NCBI GenBank assembly: GCA_025774615.1
Contig: JALGVQ010000045.1
Location: 1-15,694 of the forward strand
Direction of reading: 5' to 3'
Source: a bacterium
GTDB taxonomy: Bacteria > Blakebacterota > Blakebacteria > Blakebacterales > Blakebacteraceae
Length of the DNA: 15,694 nucleotides
The number at the start of each line of letters is the position of its first letter. The first letter of the stretch is position 1. Both the position numbers and the translations under genes were made by a program. Below the pieces are notes generated by a model, which did no database searches, was not told the DNA's origin, and saw only the letters and a program-made list of their open reading frames with translations. This document shows positions 9,055 through 15,694 of this stretch, piece after piece.

Positions 9055-9633
9055 TCAGTTCTCCTCCCCGGTTTCTGTCGACGCTTCGTCAGCCGTTCCG
9101 GGCCACAGTTCGGGCGGCAGTTTCAGCTTCGGCCACTTCGGCCTGGTGGTCAGCATCGCGCCGATGATGGCGACCAGCAGGAGAATGCTCAGCAGTTCGA
9201 AGGGGAGGAGGTATTTCGTGAAGAGCAGCTCACCGACGGGTTTGATGTGACCGAAATCACCCGCTACGTCCATGCCGGGAAGCTGCTGCATGCGGGAACC
9301 CCTCATCAATACTGCTGCTATGAGCACAACACCCATGAGTGCTCCCACGAGTCCTGCGACAGCTCTTTTATACATCCGCGATGAAAATGCTCCCTCAACT
9401 CCGACGTTCAGGATGAAGAGCACGAAGAGGAAGAGCACCATCACCGCACCGGCATAGACCATGATCTGGATCATGGAGAGGAATGTGGCCGATAGCTGCA
9501 TGTAGAGGATCGCAAGCGCGAGCATCACCACGATGAGAGAGAACGCGCTCTTCACCGGGTTCTTGTTCAGGATCACCATCCCGCCAGCGGTGATGGCAAT
9601 TGCCGCCATTATGAAAAAAAGTGCCGTTTCCAT
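9055..9633 (-). CDS. nuoJ: NADH-quinone oxidoreductase subunit J
   Basis: This five-helix membrane subunit of complex I has 192 residues. The conserved third-helix segment is present (about residues 52-76): FLSMIQIMVYAGAVMVLFLF with Tyr60, where a pi-bulge helix takes part in coupling quinone chemistry to pumping. NKNPVKSAFSLI near the N-terminus is also typical. A polar tail after the last helix (TTRPKWPKLKLPPELWP and an acidic end) is somewhat long but not exceptional. The start is ATG 9633, 27 bp after nuoI. Confidence 0.95.
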   Translation of the reverse strand: METALFFIMAAIAITAGGMVILNKNPVKSAFSLIVVMLALAILYMQLSATFLSMIQIMVYAGAVMVLFLFVLFILNVGVEGAFSSRMYKRAVAGLVGALMGVVLIAAVLMRGSRMQQLPGMDVAGDFGHIKPVGELLFTKYLLPFELLSILLLVAIIGAMLTTRPKWPKLKLPPELWPGTADEASTETGEEN

Positions 9634-9660
9634 CTATCGTGGTCCCAGGTCCCGTCCCGC

Positions 9661-10173
9661 CTATTCCTTGAACAGGAGGGGAGATCCCTCCGATTCCATC
9701 AGGCGGTCCTTGCCGTAAATGAAGTGGTCGATGTCGTTATCGGATGTCTCCCAGTCTCTCGTGAGGTAGATCGAGCCGCAGGGGCACGCTTCCTCACACA
9801 TGCCGCAGAAAATGCACCTGAGCATGTTGATCTCGAAGACCTTCGCGTATTTCTCTTCGGTGTAATCGTCCTGATTTTCGGGCGTTGCGAGCGCTGGTTC
9901 GATGTGGATCGCGTTGGCCGGGCATACATACATGCAGAGGAGGCAGGCGGTGCAGCGCTCCCGACCCTCCTCGTCCCGCTTCAGCACGTGGAGCCCCCGG
10001 AAACGGGGAGCCGCTACAGGTATTACATCGGGGTACTCGATCGTCCAGCGGTGACCGAAGAAGTGCTGGATGGTCACCCGCATCCCCTTGAAGATCGCCG
10101 GCAGGTAGAGACGTTCCATGAATGACATCTCCCGGCGGAATCCGTGCTTCGGTTTCGGTATCTCTACTGCCAT
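9661..10173 (-). CDS. nuoI: NADH-quinone oxidoreductase subunit I, 2x[4Fe-4S] ferredoxin-like
   Basis: This peripheral-arm subunit of complex I has 170 residues and carries clusters N6a and N6b that pass electrons toward NuoB and quinone. The two CxxCxxCxxxCP motifs are Cys74/77/80/84 (CTACLLCMYVCP) and Cys120/123/126/130 (CIFCGMCEEACP). An additional Cys132 follows the second motif (CPCGSI), where most homologues have a non-cysteine residue. The N-terminal segment (about 17-50) contains the amphipathic helix region that sits on the membrane. It starts at ATG 10173, 16 bp after nuoH, preceded by a purine-rich GGGTGGGGTGAG element. Confidence 0.97.
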   Translation of the reverse strand: MAVEIPKPKHGFRREMSFMERLYLPAIFKGMRVTIQHFFGHRWTIEYPDVIPVAAPRFRGLHVLKRDEEGRERCTACLLCMYVCPANAIHIEPALATPENQDDYTEEKYAKVFEINMLRCIFCGMCEEACPCGSIYLTRDWETSDNDIDHFIYGKDRLMESEGSPLLFKE

Positions 10174-10189
10174 CTACTCACCCCACCCT

Positions 10190-11218
10190 TCAGATCAGGA
10201 TGACCAGCGCGGTCACGAGAATATTCAACAGCGCCAGCGGGAGAAGTACCTTCCACCCGAGACGCATCAACTGGTCGTACCGGAATCGCGGTATGGTCCA
10301 CCTGACCCAGATGAACACGAAAATGATGAAGAACACCTTCACCGCCATCACGGTCAGTCCGGCCAGGGCGTACAGGATGGGGGAGTTCTCGAGAAGGTTC
10401 AGGCCCGGGAACTGCCATCCGCCCAGGTAGAGGGCGACCATGAGGGCGCTTGCAGTGATCAGGTGGGCGTACTCGCCCATCTGGAAGAGACCGAGCTGCA
10501 TACTGCCGTACTCGGTGTTGTAGCCGCCCACCAGTTCCTGCTCGGCCTCCGGAAGGTCGAACGGGACCCTGTGCGTTTCGGCAAATGTGGTAACCACGAA
10601 GATCAGGAATCCGAGCGGCTGCTTCCAGATGAACCAGCCGAAGAAGCCGTCCTGCTGGCCCACGATGGTTGACATGTGGACTGTGCCCGCCATCATGATG
10701 AGGCCGACCACCGCCAGCCCCATACTCACTTCGTAACTGATCATCATCGCCGACGCGCGCAGGCCCCCGGCGATACTGTATTTATTGTTCGATCCCCAGC
10801 CGGCCATGATCACGCCATAGACGCCGAACGAGGCGATGGCCAGGAAGTAGAGGACGCCGAAGTTCGGATCTGCGATCTGCAGCGGGATCACCTGGCTGCC
10901 TATCACCAGATCAGGACCGAAAGGGAGCACTCCCACCAGCAGCAGAGCTGGTACGAATGCTACTATCGGAGCGAGGCGATAAAGGAAACGGTCCGCGAAT
11001 TCCGGAACAAAATCCTCCTTGAACATGAACTTGAAACCGTCTGCCAGCGGCTGCAGCAGGCCCCATGGACCCGCCCGGTTCGGTCCGATCCGATTCTGCA
11101 TGAACGCGGCGAACCGGCGTTCGGCGAATGTGGTATACGCTACGGCTCCCATCGTGCAGCCAAGGATGACTGCGATCTTCCCCGCGTCGATCAGGAGTGT
11201 CAGGGTTGTCTGGTTCAT
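10190..11218 (-). CDS. nuoH: NADH-quinone oxidoreductase subunit H
   Basis: This eight-helix membrane subunit of complex I (342 residues) forms the quinone channel with NuoD and NuoB. Strongly conserved stretches are present: [20 protein letters not shown] (32-51), the [12 protein letters not shown] loop (58-69), [20 protein letters not shown] (143-162) with Glu163 next, and [20 protein letters not shown] (219-238) with its cluster of glutamates lining the E-channel. The start ATG 11218 overlaps the nuoG stop (ATGA), so it is translationally coupled. Nothing in the sequence looks abnormal. Confidence 0.97.
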   Translation of the reverse strand: MNQTTLTLLIDAGKIAVILGCTMGAVAYTTFAERRFAAFMQNRIGPNRAGPWGLLQPLADGFKFMFKEDFVPEFADRFLYRLAPIVAFVPALLLVGVLPFGPDLVIGSQVIPLQIADPNFGVLYFLAIASFGVYGVIMAGWGSNNKYSIAGGLRASAMMISYEVSMGLAVVGLIMMAGTVHMSTIVGQQDGFFGWFIWKQPLGFLIFVVTTFAETHRVPFDLPEAEQELVGGYNTEYGSMQLGLFQMGEYAHLITASALMVALYLGGWQFPGLNLLENSPILYALAGLTVMAVKVFFIIFVFIWVRWTIPRFRYDQLMRLGWKVLLPLALLNILVTALVILI

Positions 11219-12843
11219 GCGTCCCCCCTGATCTGCAGCAGTGTGCCTCCGGTTGGTATGGTACTGAAGCTGAGCCCTTTGAAAGCCGTGACCGTTCCGG
11301 CCAGGGCGGCGAAAGCCTCAGCCGTGTCTTCACACGGCTCACCTGTTCCACATTCGGTGATGAGGTGTGAGAGTATTCCGATCTCGGTCAGCGCGTCATC
11401 GGGAAGCTGGAGGGCCTGGTCGAACCTCTGCAGGCGTCCGTCGCCATTGACGAAGGTACCGCTCTTCTCGAAGGGGATAGTTCCCGGCAGAACCAGGGAC
11501 GCCGCTACCGAGGCGGGTGATTCGCTGCTGGTGATCGTGACTATCTGCGCTACTCCCCCGAGTTTCCCGGCGATCTCATCGGTAAGGTCGGCGCCCAGGA
11601 TGAAGAGGGTGGTGACCGAACCGGACTCGATCCTGGTCAGGATGTCATCGAAGGTGGACGCATTCTCGAGGATCGACTCTACACCGAGGGTGTTCGGGTT
11701 CGGATCCTTCCGATGAAGGAAATCATTCTTGTCAGTGGGGTCGATACGTCCCTGCGGGCCGTACCACGGGGCAGTAACGCCGCCCATTCCCCTGATCATG
11801 CTGTCGAAGAGGAACGCCTCTTCACAGGTGGCCGTTGCCGAGACGATCCCGGCCAGGCCATCGCCTGCCGTCTTGAGGGCCTCGACGGCGGTGCCGAGAG
11901 CCTTCTCCCCATCAACCGCTTCACCGGCTTTCAGGCGGGGAGAGAGTATCCTGTTATCGAGGAGTGTGTCCCATTCGTACCGACCGATATCGCACATCCA
12001 CCAGTCGTTGACATCTAGATTCGGGCGTGGCCTGACTCTGGCGACCCGGTTCTCATAGCGGTCGACATACAGGTTGCATCCGGCACTGCATCCGGTGCAG
12101 ATACCAAGGCTTGCTTCGAGGAAGAAGACCCGTGAATGGTAGAGGAACTGCTTCGAGATAAGCGATCCGACCGGGCAGACATCGGCCAGGCAGCCCTGGT
12201 AGTTGTTGGAGAGGTTGTGTTCCAGGTACGTGCCGACATCGACGTCGGCCCCGCGGTTGTAGAGCGCGAACTCTTCGCCCCCCTCGATCTCCCGCAGGAA
12301 CCTGATGCATCGGGTGCACTTGATGCACCGGTCGCCGAACATCATCAGTCGATCGCTGAAATCCTTGAGCGGGTAGGTGCGTTTCACCATCCGGTGACGG
12401 GTCTTGCCGCTGCTGTACTCGAAGGTGTTATCCTGGAGCATGCATTCGCCGGCCTTGTCGCACCAGGGACAGTCGAGCGGATGGTTGAGGAGCAGGAACT
12501 CCATGACGGCCTTGCGAGCCTCGGTCACGTTCTCGGCGCTCGATACGATCTCCATCCCATCGGCGGCCGGGATGATGCACGATGGTTCCAGTTTCGGCCG
12601 GCCATCCACCTGCACCAGACACATCCTGCAGTTTCCGGCAGCAGAGAGACCGGGGTGGTAACAGAAGTGCGGAATCTCGATTCCCTCACTCAGCGCGGCC
12701 TGCAGGATCGTCGAGCCCTTGGGCGCAGTGACCTCCCAGCCATCGATCGTGAAGGTCACCGTCTCATCGCTCTCCGGGAGCCGGACGACCGGCGCGATCC
12801 CTTCGCCCATATGAGCCTTCAGCGTCTTCCTGGTGCCGGACAT
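11215..12843 (-). CDS. nuoG: NADH-quinone oxidoreductase subunit G, short form with N7 ligands
   Basis: This is the Fe-S subunit of the NADH arm of complex I, 542 residues from ATG 12843. The N-terminal 2Fe-2S domain has Cys61/72/75/89 (N1b). Next come His121, Cys125, Cys128 and Cys134 (N5), then Cys173/176/179 and Cys223 (N4). Cys249, Cys252, Cys256 and Cys284 match the ligands of the extra cluster N7 seen in E. coli and Thermus, with identical relative spacing. The molybdopterin-oxidoreductase-like region that follows is much shorter (about 258 residues) than in those organisms, where NuoG is roughly 780-910 residues. GTG 12846 is an alternative start, but GAGGGAG lies 6 nt from the ATG and only 3 nt from the GTG. 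The nuoF stop overlaps this start, and its own stop overlaps nuoH. Confidence 0.96.
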   Translation of the reverse strand: MSGTRKTLKAHMGEGIAPVVRLPESDETVTFTIDGWEVTAPKGSTILQAALSEGIEIPHFCYHPGLSAAGNCRMCLVQVDGRPKLEPSCIIPAADGMEIVSSAENVTEARKAVMEFLLLNHPLDCPWCDKAGECMLQDNTFEYSSGKTRHRMVKRTYPLKDFSDRLMMFGDRCIKCTRCIRFLREIEGGEEFALYNRGADVDVGTYLEHNLSNNYQGCLADVCPVGSLISKQFLYHSRVFFLEASLGICTGCSAGCNLYVDRYENRVARVRPRPNLDVNDWWMCDIGRYEWDTLLDNRILSPRLKAGEAVDGEKALGTAVEALKTAGDGLAGIVSATATCEEAFLFDSMIRGMGGVTAPWYGPQGRIDPTDKNDFLHRKDPNPNTLGVESILENASTFDDILTRIESGSVTTLFILGADLTDEIAGKLGGVAQIVTITSSESPASVAASLVLPGTIPFEKSGTFVNGDGRLQRFDQALQLPDDALTEIGILSHLITECGTGEPCEDTAEAFAALAGTVTAFKGLSFSTIPTGGTLLQIRGDA

Positions 12844-14147
12844 CACTCGCTCCCTCTCGCTGTGCTCACGGCGACCCTTGCTTCGAACTCGCTTCGGAAT
12901 TTTTTCACTGCTGTCGCCACCGGTCCTGCCGCGCCGTCACCGAAGGCGCAGATGGTGTTTCCGCAGATGTGATCGGCTACATCGATCAGCAGGTCGAGAT
13001 CATCCATCGTACCAAGACCGTCGGCGATCCTCTGCAGGATCTCCACCATCCAGCGGCAGCCCTCCCGGCAGGGAGTGCACTGACCGCAGCTCTCATGCTT
13101 GTAGAATGTCGCGAGGTTGAGCACCACATCGACGATGTCATCATCCTCATCGAGTACGATCGTGGCGCCTGAGCCGAGAAAAGTCCCGAGTTCGAAGGCG
13201 GCCTCGTGGGTCATGATGACGTCGTCGATCTCAGAGGCCTTCAGGATCGGTGTCGAGGAACCGCCTGGATAGAGGGCCTTGAAGGGTTTCTCGCGCGACG
13301 GCCCACCGCATAAGTCATCGAGAAGCGCAGACCAGGTGACCCCCATCTCGACCTCGTATACACCCGGGTTGGCGATACGACCGCTGACACTGAAGAGGCG
13401 GGTCCCGGTGCTCTTCTCGGTCCCGTATGAAGCGTACCAGGCTCCCCCGTTGTTGATGATCGCGGGTATGTTGGAGAGGGTCTCCACGTTGTTGATGATC
13501 GTGGGGCACCCGTAGAGCCCGACGATTGCGGGGAAGGGGGGGCGGACCCGCGGCATGCCCCGCTTTCCTTCTATCGAATTCAGCAGAGCCGTCTCTTCGC
13601 CGCAGATGTACGCTCCGGCGCCCATGAAGACGGTGATTTCGCAGTCCCAACCACTGCCCAGAATGTCCTTGCCCAGCAGGTTCGATTCCCGTGCCTCTTC
13701 TATGGCGGACCGGATGCGGACCGCCTCGCGGTCGAATTCCTGTCTGAGGTAGATGAACGCTTGATTGCAGCCGATGGCGTAGGAAGTGATGAGCACTCCC
13801 TCCACCAGCCGGTGGGGTGTCTGACGGAGGAGCCAGCGGTCCTTGAAGGTGCCCGGTTCCCCCTCGTCGCCGTTACAGACCAGGTAGGTCGGTTTGCCGG
13901 TGTCCTTCGGAGCGAAACCCCACTTCACGCCGGCAGGGAAACCTGCGCCTCCCCGTCCGCGGAGGTTGCTCGTCTTGACCTCCTCGTGGACCTCTTCAGG
14001 CGTCATGGTCTTCAGGGCCTTCTCGAGGGCGGTATACCCTGCGCCCTTCGACCGGTATTCCTCGAGCGTGACCAGTCCCTCGACCGCTTCGGGGGTCATG
14101 AGGATCGGCTCTCGATTTTCTACTCCGCGATAGACGTCGGCGCTCAT
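12843..14147 (-). CDS. nuoF: NADH-quinone oxidoreductase subunit F, FMN and NADH binding
   Basis: This is the NADH-oxidising flavoprotein subunit of complex I, 434 residues. FMN and NADH are held by the Gly-rich LRGRGGAGFPAGVKW (62-76), NGDEGEPGTFKDR (92-104) and GAGAYICGEETALLNSIEG (176-194). The N3 [4Fe-4S] cluster ligands are Cys354, Cys357 and Cys360 (ESCGQCTPCREGC) with Cys400 (GNTICAFGDGAA). The length and all motifs are standard. It starts at ATG 14147, overlapping the nuoE stop (ATGA), with a strong GGAGGT Shine-Dalgarno sequence inside the nuoE 3' end. NuoF works with NuoE and NuoG as the electron-input module. Confidence 0.98.
   Translation of the reverse strand: MSADVYRGVENREPILMTPEAVEGLVTLEEYRSKGAGYTALEKALKTMTPEEVHEEVKTSNLRGRGGAGFPAGVKWGFAPKDTGKPTYLVCNGDEGEPGTFKDRWLLRQTPHRLVEGVLITSYAIGCNQAFIYLRQEFDREAVRIRSAIEEARESNLLGKDILGSGWDCEITVFMGAGAYICGEETALLNSIEGKRGMPRVRPPFPAIVGLYGCPTIINNVETLSNIPAIINNGGAWYASYGTEKSTGTRLFSVSGRIANPGVYEVEMGVTWSALLDDLCGGPSREKPFKALYPGGSSTPILKASEIDDVIMTHEAAFELGTFLGSGATIVLDEDDDIVDVVLNLATFYKHESCGQCTPCREGCRWMVEILQRIADGLGTMDDLDLLIDVADHICGNTICAFGDGAAGPVATAVKKFRSEFEARVAVSTARGSE
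12850..12856 (-). promoter_or_regulatory. Shine-Dalgarno site deciding the nuoG start
   Basis: On the minus strand this reads GAGGGAG. It is 6 nt before the ATG at 12843 and only 3 nt before the GTG at 12846, so it favours the ATG as the nuoG start. It lies within the last codons of nuoF. Confidence 0.6.
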
Positions 14148-14689
14148 GCTCCCACCTCCGCCTCTCTGTCCGGGTCTCCGCCGGGGACTCCGGCGCCACC
14201 CTCCGGGTGCCGTCCGGCTCGAAGTGATTCAACGACCGCTTCACACTGTTCAGGCTGGAAACTCTCGAAATAGTCGTAGTCGACCTGTACCGCCGGGCTG
14301 TTTCCACAGCAGGCGAGGCATTCAACAGCCAGAAGAGAGATCAGGCCGTCGTCGGTCGTCTCCCCGATCGTGATGCCCAGCAGTTCCTCGAAACGGCTGA
14401 CCACGTCGGTAGCGCCGGCAAGCTGGCAGGAGATCGTCGTACAGATCATGATGAGGTGTTTGCCGATCGTGCCGGTATGCAGGTTGTGATAGAAGGTGGC
14501 CACACCCGCAGCGACCGCCCCCGAGACACCCGCTTCATCGGCAGCCAGCTCGATAGACTCCTTTGTGAGCGAGCCGTGATCCTTCATTGCAAGCTTCAAT
14601 GCCGGGATCAGGATGCTCCGGAGTTCTGGATATTCGGCCCGCATCGAGTCCAGGGCCTTGCGCGATTCCTGTGAGTATTCCAGAGCCAT
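14144..14689 (-). CDS. nuoE: NADH-quinone oxidoreductase subunit E, [2Fe-2S] N1a
   Basis: This is a thioredoxin-like ferredoxin subunit of the NADH arm of complex I, 181 residues from ATG 14689. Cluster N1a ligands are Cys83 and Cys88 (CTTISC) and Cys124 and Cys128 (ECLACCGNSP). An extra Cys127 sits beside the last ligand, where Ala is common. The N-terminal helical part (about 1-65) and GVSGAVAAGVATFYHNLH are typical. The tail (about 158-181) is Gly/Pro-rich and acidic. The open frame extends 23 codons further upstream to 14758, but that part lies inside nuoD and does not look like NuoE. The chosen ATG overlaps the nuoD stop (TGATG), with GGGGAG about 11 nt upstream. Confidence 0.96.
   Translation of the reverse strand: MALEYSQESRKALDSMRAEYPELRSILIPALKLAMKDHGSLTKESIELAADEAGVSGAVAAGVATFYHNLHTGTIGKHLIMICTTISCQLAGATDVVSRFEELLGITIGETTDDGLISLLAVECLACCGNSPAVQVDYDYFESFQPEQCEAVVESLRAGRHPEGGAGVPGGDPDREAEVGA
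14154..14159 (-). promoter_or_regulatory. Strong Shine-Dalgarno site for nuoF
   Basis: On the minus strand this reads GGAGGT, 6 nt before the nuoF ATG at 14147 and inside the 3' end of nuoE. It supports independent re-initiation at nuoF besides coupling through the ATGA overlap. Confidence 0.65.
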
Positions 14690-15694
14690 CAGCAATCGAG
14701 CTCCCCGGCGATGATGTTGAGACTTGATATCGTGGCAATGGCATCTGAGATACTGCATCCCAGTAGCAGCTCGGCTATTGAACTGTATGCATAGAAACAG
14801 GGCCTTCTGACGTGGACGCGGTACGGTCCGATCCCTCCGTCACTGACGATGAAGAATCCGAGTTCCCCGTTCGCTGCCTCGGTGGAGTGATAGAATTCAC
14901 CGGCCGGAACAGGAACACCATGCATGATCAGCTTGAAGTGATGGATCATGCTCTCCATGCTGGTGTAGGTGTCCTTCTTTTCCGGTAGAGATATCTGCGG
15001 GTCTTCGATGCAGTACGGACCCTCGGGGATGTTCTCGACCGCCTGGTCGATGATCTTCAGACTCTCGAGCATCTCCCGGACTCTGACGGTATACCGGTCC
15101 CAGGTGTCACCCTTCTCCCCGACAGGTATGTCGAAATCAAATTCATCGTAGCACATGTAGGGATTGGCTTTCCGTACATCATACGAAACACCGGTCGCTC
15201 GCAGGTTCGGGCCGGTGAAGCCGTAGGAGAGGGCGGTTTCGGAATCGATCGTACCGACATCCTGGACCCGGTCCATGAAGATGCGATTGCGCGTAAGCAC
15301 CGTGTCGAAATCGACCCAGGTCTTCGCAAAGCGTCCCACGAAATCCCGAACATCATCCACGAAATCGACCGTTACATCCTGCTTTAGTCCACCGATACGG
15401 CCAAGCGTGGTTGTCAGGCGCGCGCCGCAATGTTTCTCCAGAAGGGTATAGAGACGCTCGCGTTCCTCGAAGTACCAGAGGAACCCGGTATAGGCTCCAC
15501 AGTCGACCCCGAGGATCCCCATGCTCACGAGGTGGTCCATGATGCGCGACATCTCGTTGAAGATCGTCCTGATGTACTGAGCCCGTGTGGGAACTTCGAT
15601 CCCCATCATCGCTTCCACAGCCACCAGCCAGCCGATGTTGTTCATGGGGGATGAGACATAGTTCATGCGGTCGGTGCAGTTGAGGAACTGATGG
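14689..15694 (-). CDS. nuoD: NADH-quinone oxidoreductase subunit D, 5' end outside the window
   Basis: This is the quinone-site subunit of complex I, homologous to hydrogenase large subunits. About 334 C-terminal codons are visible. The frame continues without a stop to the window edge (HQFLNCTDRMNYVS), so the Met at 15664-15666 is internal. Numbering from that Met, Tyr3 (TDRMNYVSSPMNN) corresponds to the quinone-headgroup Tyr, and Asp55 (GVDCGAYTGFLWYFEERERL) to the Asp that pairs with the quinone-site His; that His lies upstream, out of view. Several normally near-invariant positions differ: Leu87 in ARLTTTLGRIGG where Tyr is usual, EAANGE instead of EAPRGE or similar, and the end SSLNIIAGELDC instead of GS-x-D...G-E-x-D-R. 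The remaining core (GFTGPNLRATGVSYDVRKANP, IHHFKLIMHG) is standard. The stop overlaps the nuoE start. NuoC must be a separate upstream gene or an N-terminal fusion beyond the edge. Confidence 0.95.
   Translation of the reverse strand, partial: HQFLNCTDRMNYVSSPMNNIGWLVAVEAMMGIEVPTRAQYIRTIFNEMSRIMDHLVSMGILGVDCGAYTGFLWYFEERERLYTLLEKHCGARLTTTLGRIGGLKQDVTVDFVDDVRDFVGRFAKTWVDFDTVLTRNRIFMDRVQDVGTIDSETALSYGFTGPNLRATGVSYDVRKANPYMCYDEFDFDIPVGEKGDTWDRYTVRVREMLESLKIIDQAVENIPEGPYCIEDPQISLPEKKDTYTSMESMIHHFKLIMHGVPVPAGEFYHSTEAANGELGFFIVSDGGIGPYRVHVRRPCFYAYSSIAELLLGCSISDAIATISSLNIIAGELDC

Noticed and set aside
12136-12972. 278-codon plus-strand frame opposite nuoG and the end of nuoF
   Set aside because: It is antisense to conserved Fe-S motifs in nuoG and shows no domain.
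14689-14694. C-terminal Cys of NuoD as a remnant NiFe-hydrogenase ligand
   Set aside because: There is no DPCxxC pair, and the rest of the protein is a plain complex I NuoD within a nuo operon, so a metal-binding role is not supported.
14690-14758. 23-codon N-terminal extension of nuoE
   Set aside because: It lies wholly within nuoD and its residues do not resemble NuoE. The ATG at 14689 gives the usual length and a typical stop/start overlap.

Overview
The window is a bacterial chromosomal segment of roughly 55-60% GC (estimated by eye). It is dominated by one minus-strand operon for the proton-pumping NADH:quinone oxidoreductase (complex I). Reading leftward from the right edge, the order is nuoD (cut by the window edge), E, F, G, H, I, J, K, L, M and N. 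A zinc-binding dehydrogenase gene follows nuoN on the same strand. The nuoA, nuoB and nuoC genes and the operon promoter are not in view and should lie beyond position 15694. NuoD is a separate protein, since its stop codon overlaps the nuoE start. NuoG carries the ligands of the extra N7 cluster. The host is therefore a respiring bacterium with a complete NADH dehydrogenase, including the NuoEFG module. I cannot assign a phylum from the sequence alone.

Layout. Positions 1-952, plus strand: the 3' part of a TSUP (TauE/SafE-type) membrane transporter gene, translationally coupled to a small DUF1634-type membrane protein gene. Positions 953-1134: a short AT-richer regulatory region with a clear sigma70-type promoter, flanked on both sides by copies of a 10-bp element (ATCGTTTCAT). 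Positions 1135-2421, plus strand: a winged-helix plus Fic-domain protein whose Fic motif has lost the catalytic histidine. Positions 2422-2521: a convergent gap without a strong terminator. Positions 2522-3610, minus strand: the dehydrogenase. Positions 3661-15694, minus strand: the nuo genes.

How the genes work together. NuoE, F and G form the NADH-oxidising arm (FMN and Fe-S clusters N1a, N3, N1b, N4, N5 and N7). NuoI and NuoD (with the unseen NuoB and C) carry electrons to quinone at the NuoD/NuoH interface. NuoH, J, K, L, M and N are membrane subunits, with the conserved charged residues of the proton path present. Gene junctions are very tight: four stop/start overlaps at D/E, E/F, F/G and G/H, a fifth at M/N, and gaps of 1 to 35 bp elsewhere. 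This indicates a single transcript with translational coupling.

Most of the window is ordinary core metabolism. The parts that deserve a second look are: the Fic-type protein with its promoter and operator-like array; a NuoD whose normally invariant C-terminal and quinone-site residues are changed; a short NuoG that still keeps N7; an acidic C-terminal tail on NuoM; and a dehydrogenase that keeps structural zinc but not catalytic zinc and carries a Gly-rich insertion. I found no mobile element, CRISPR array, tRNA or rRNA.
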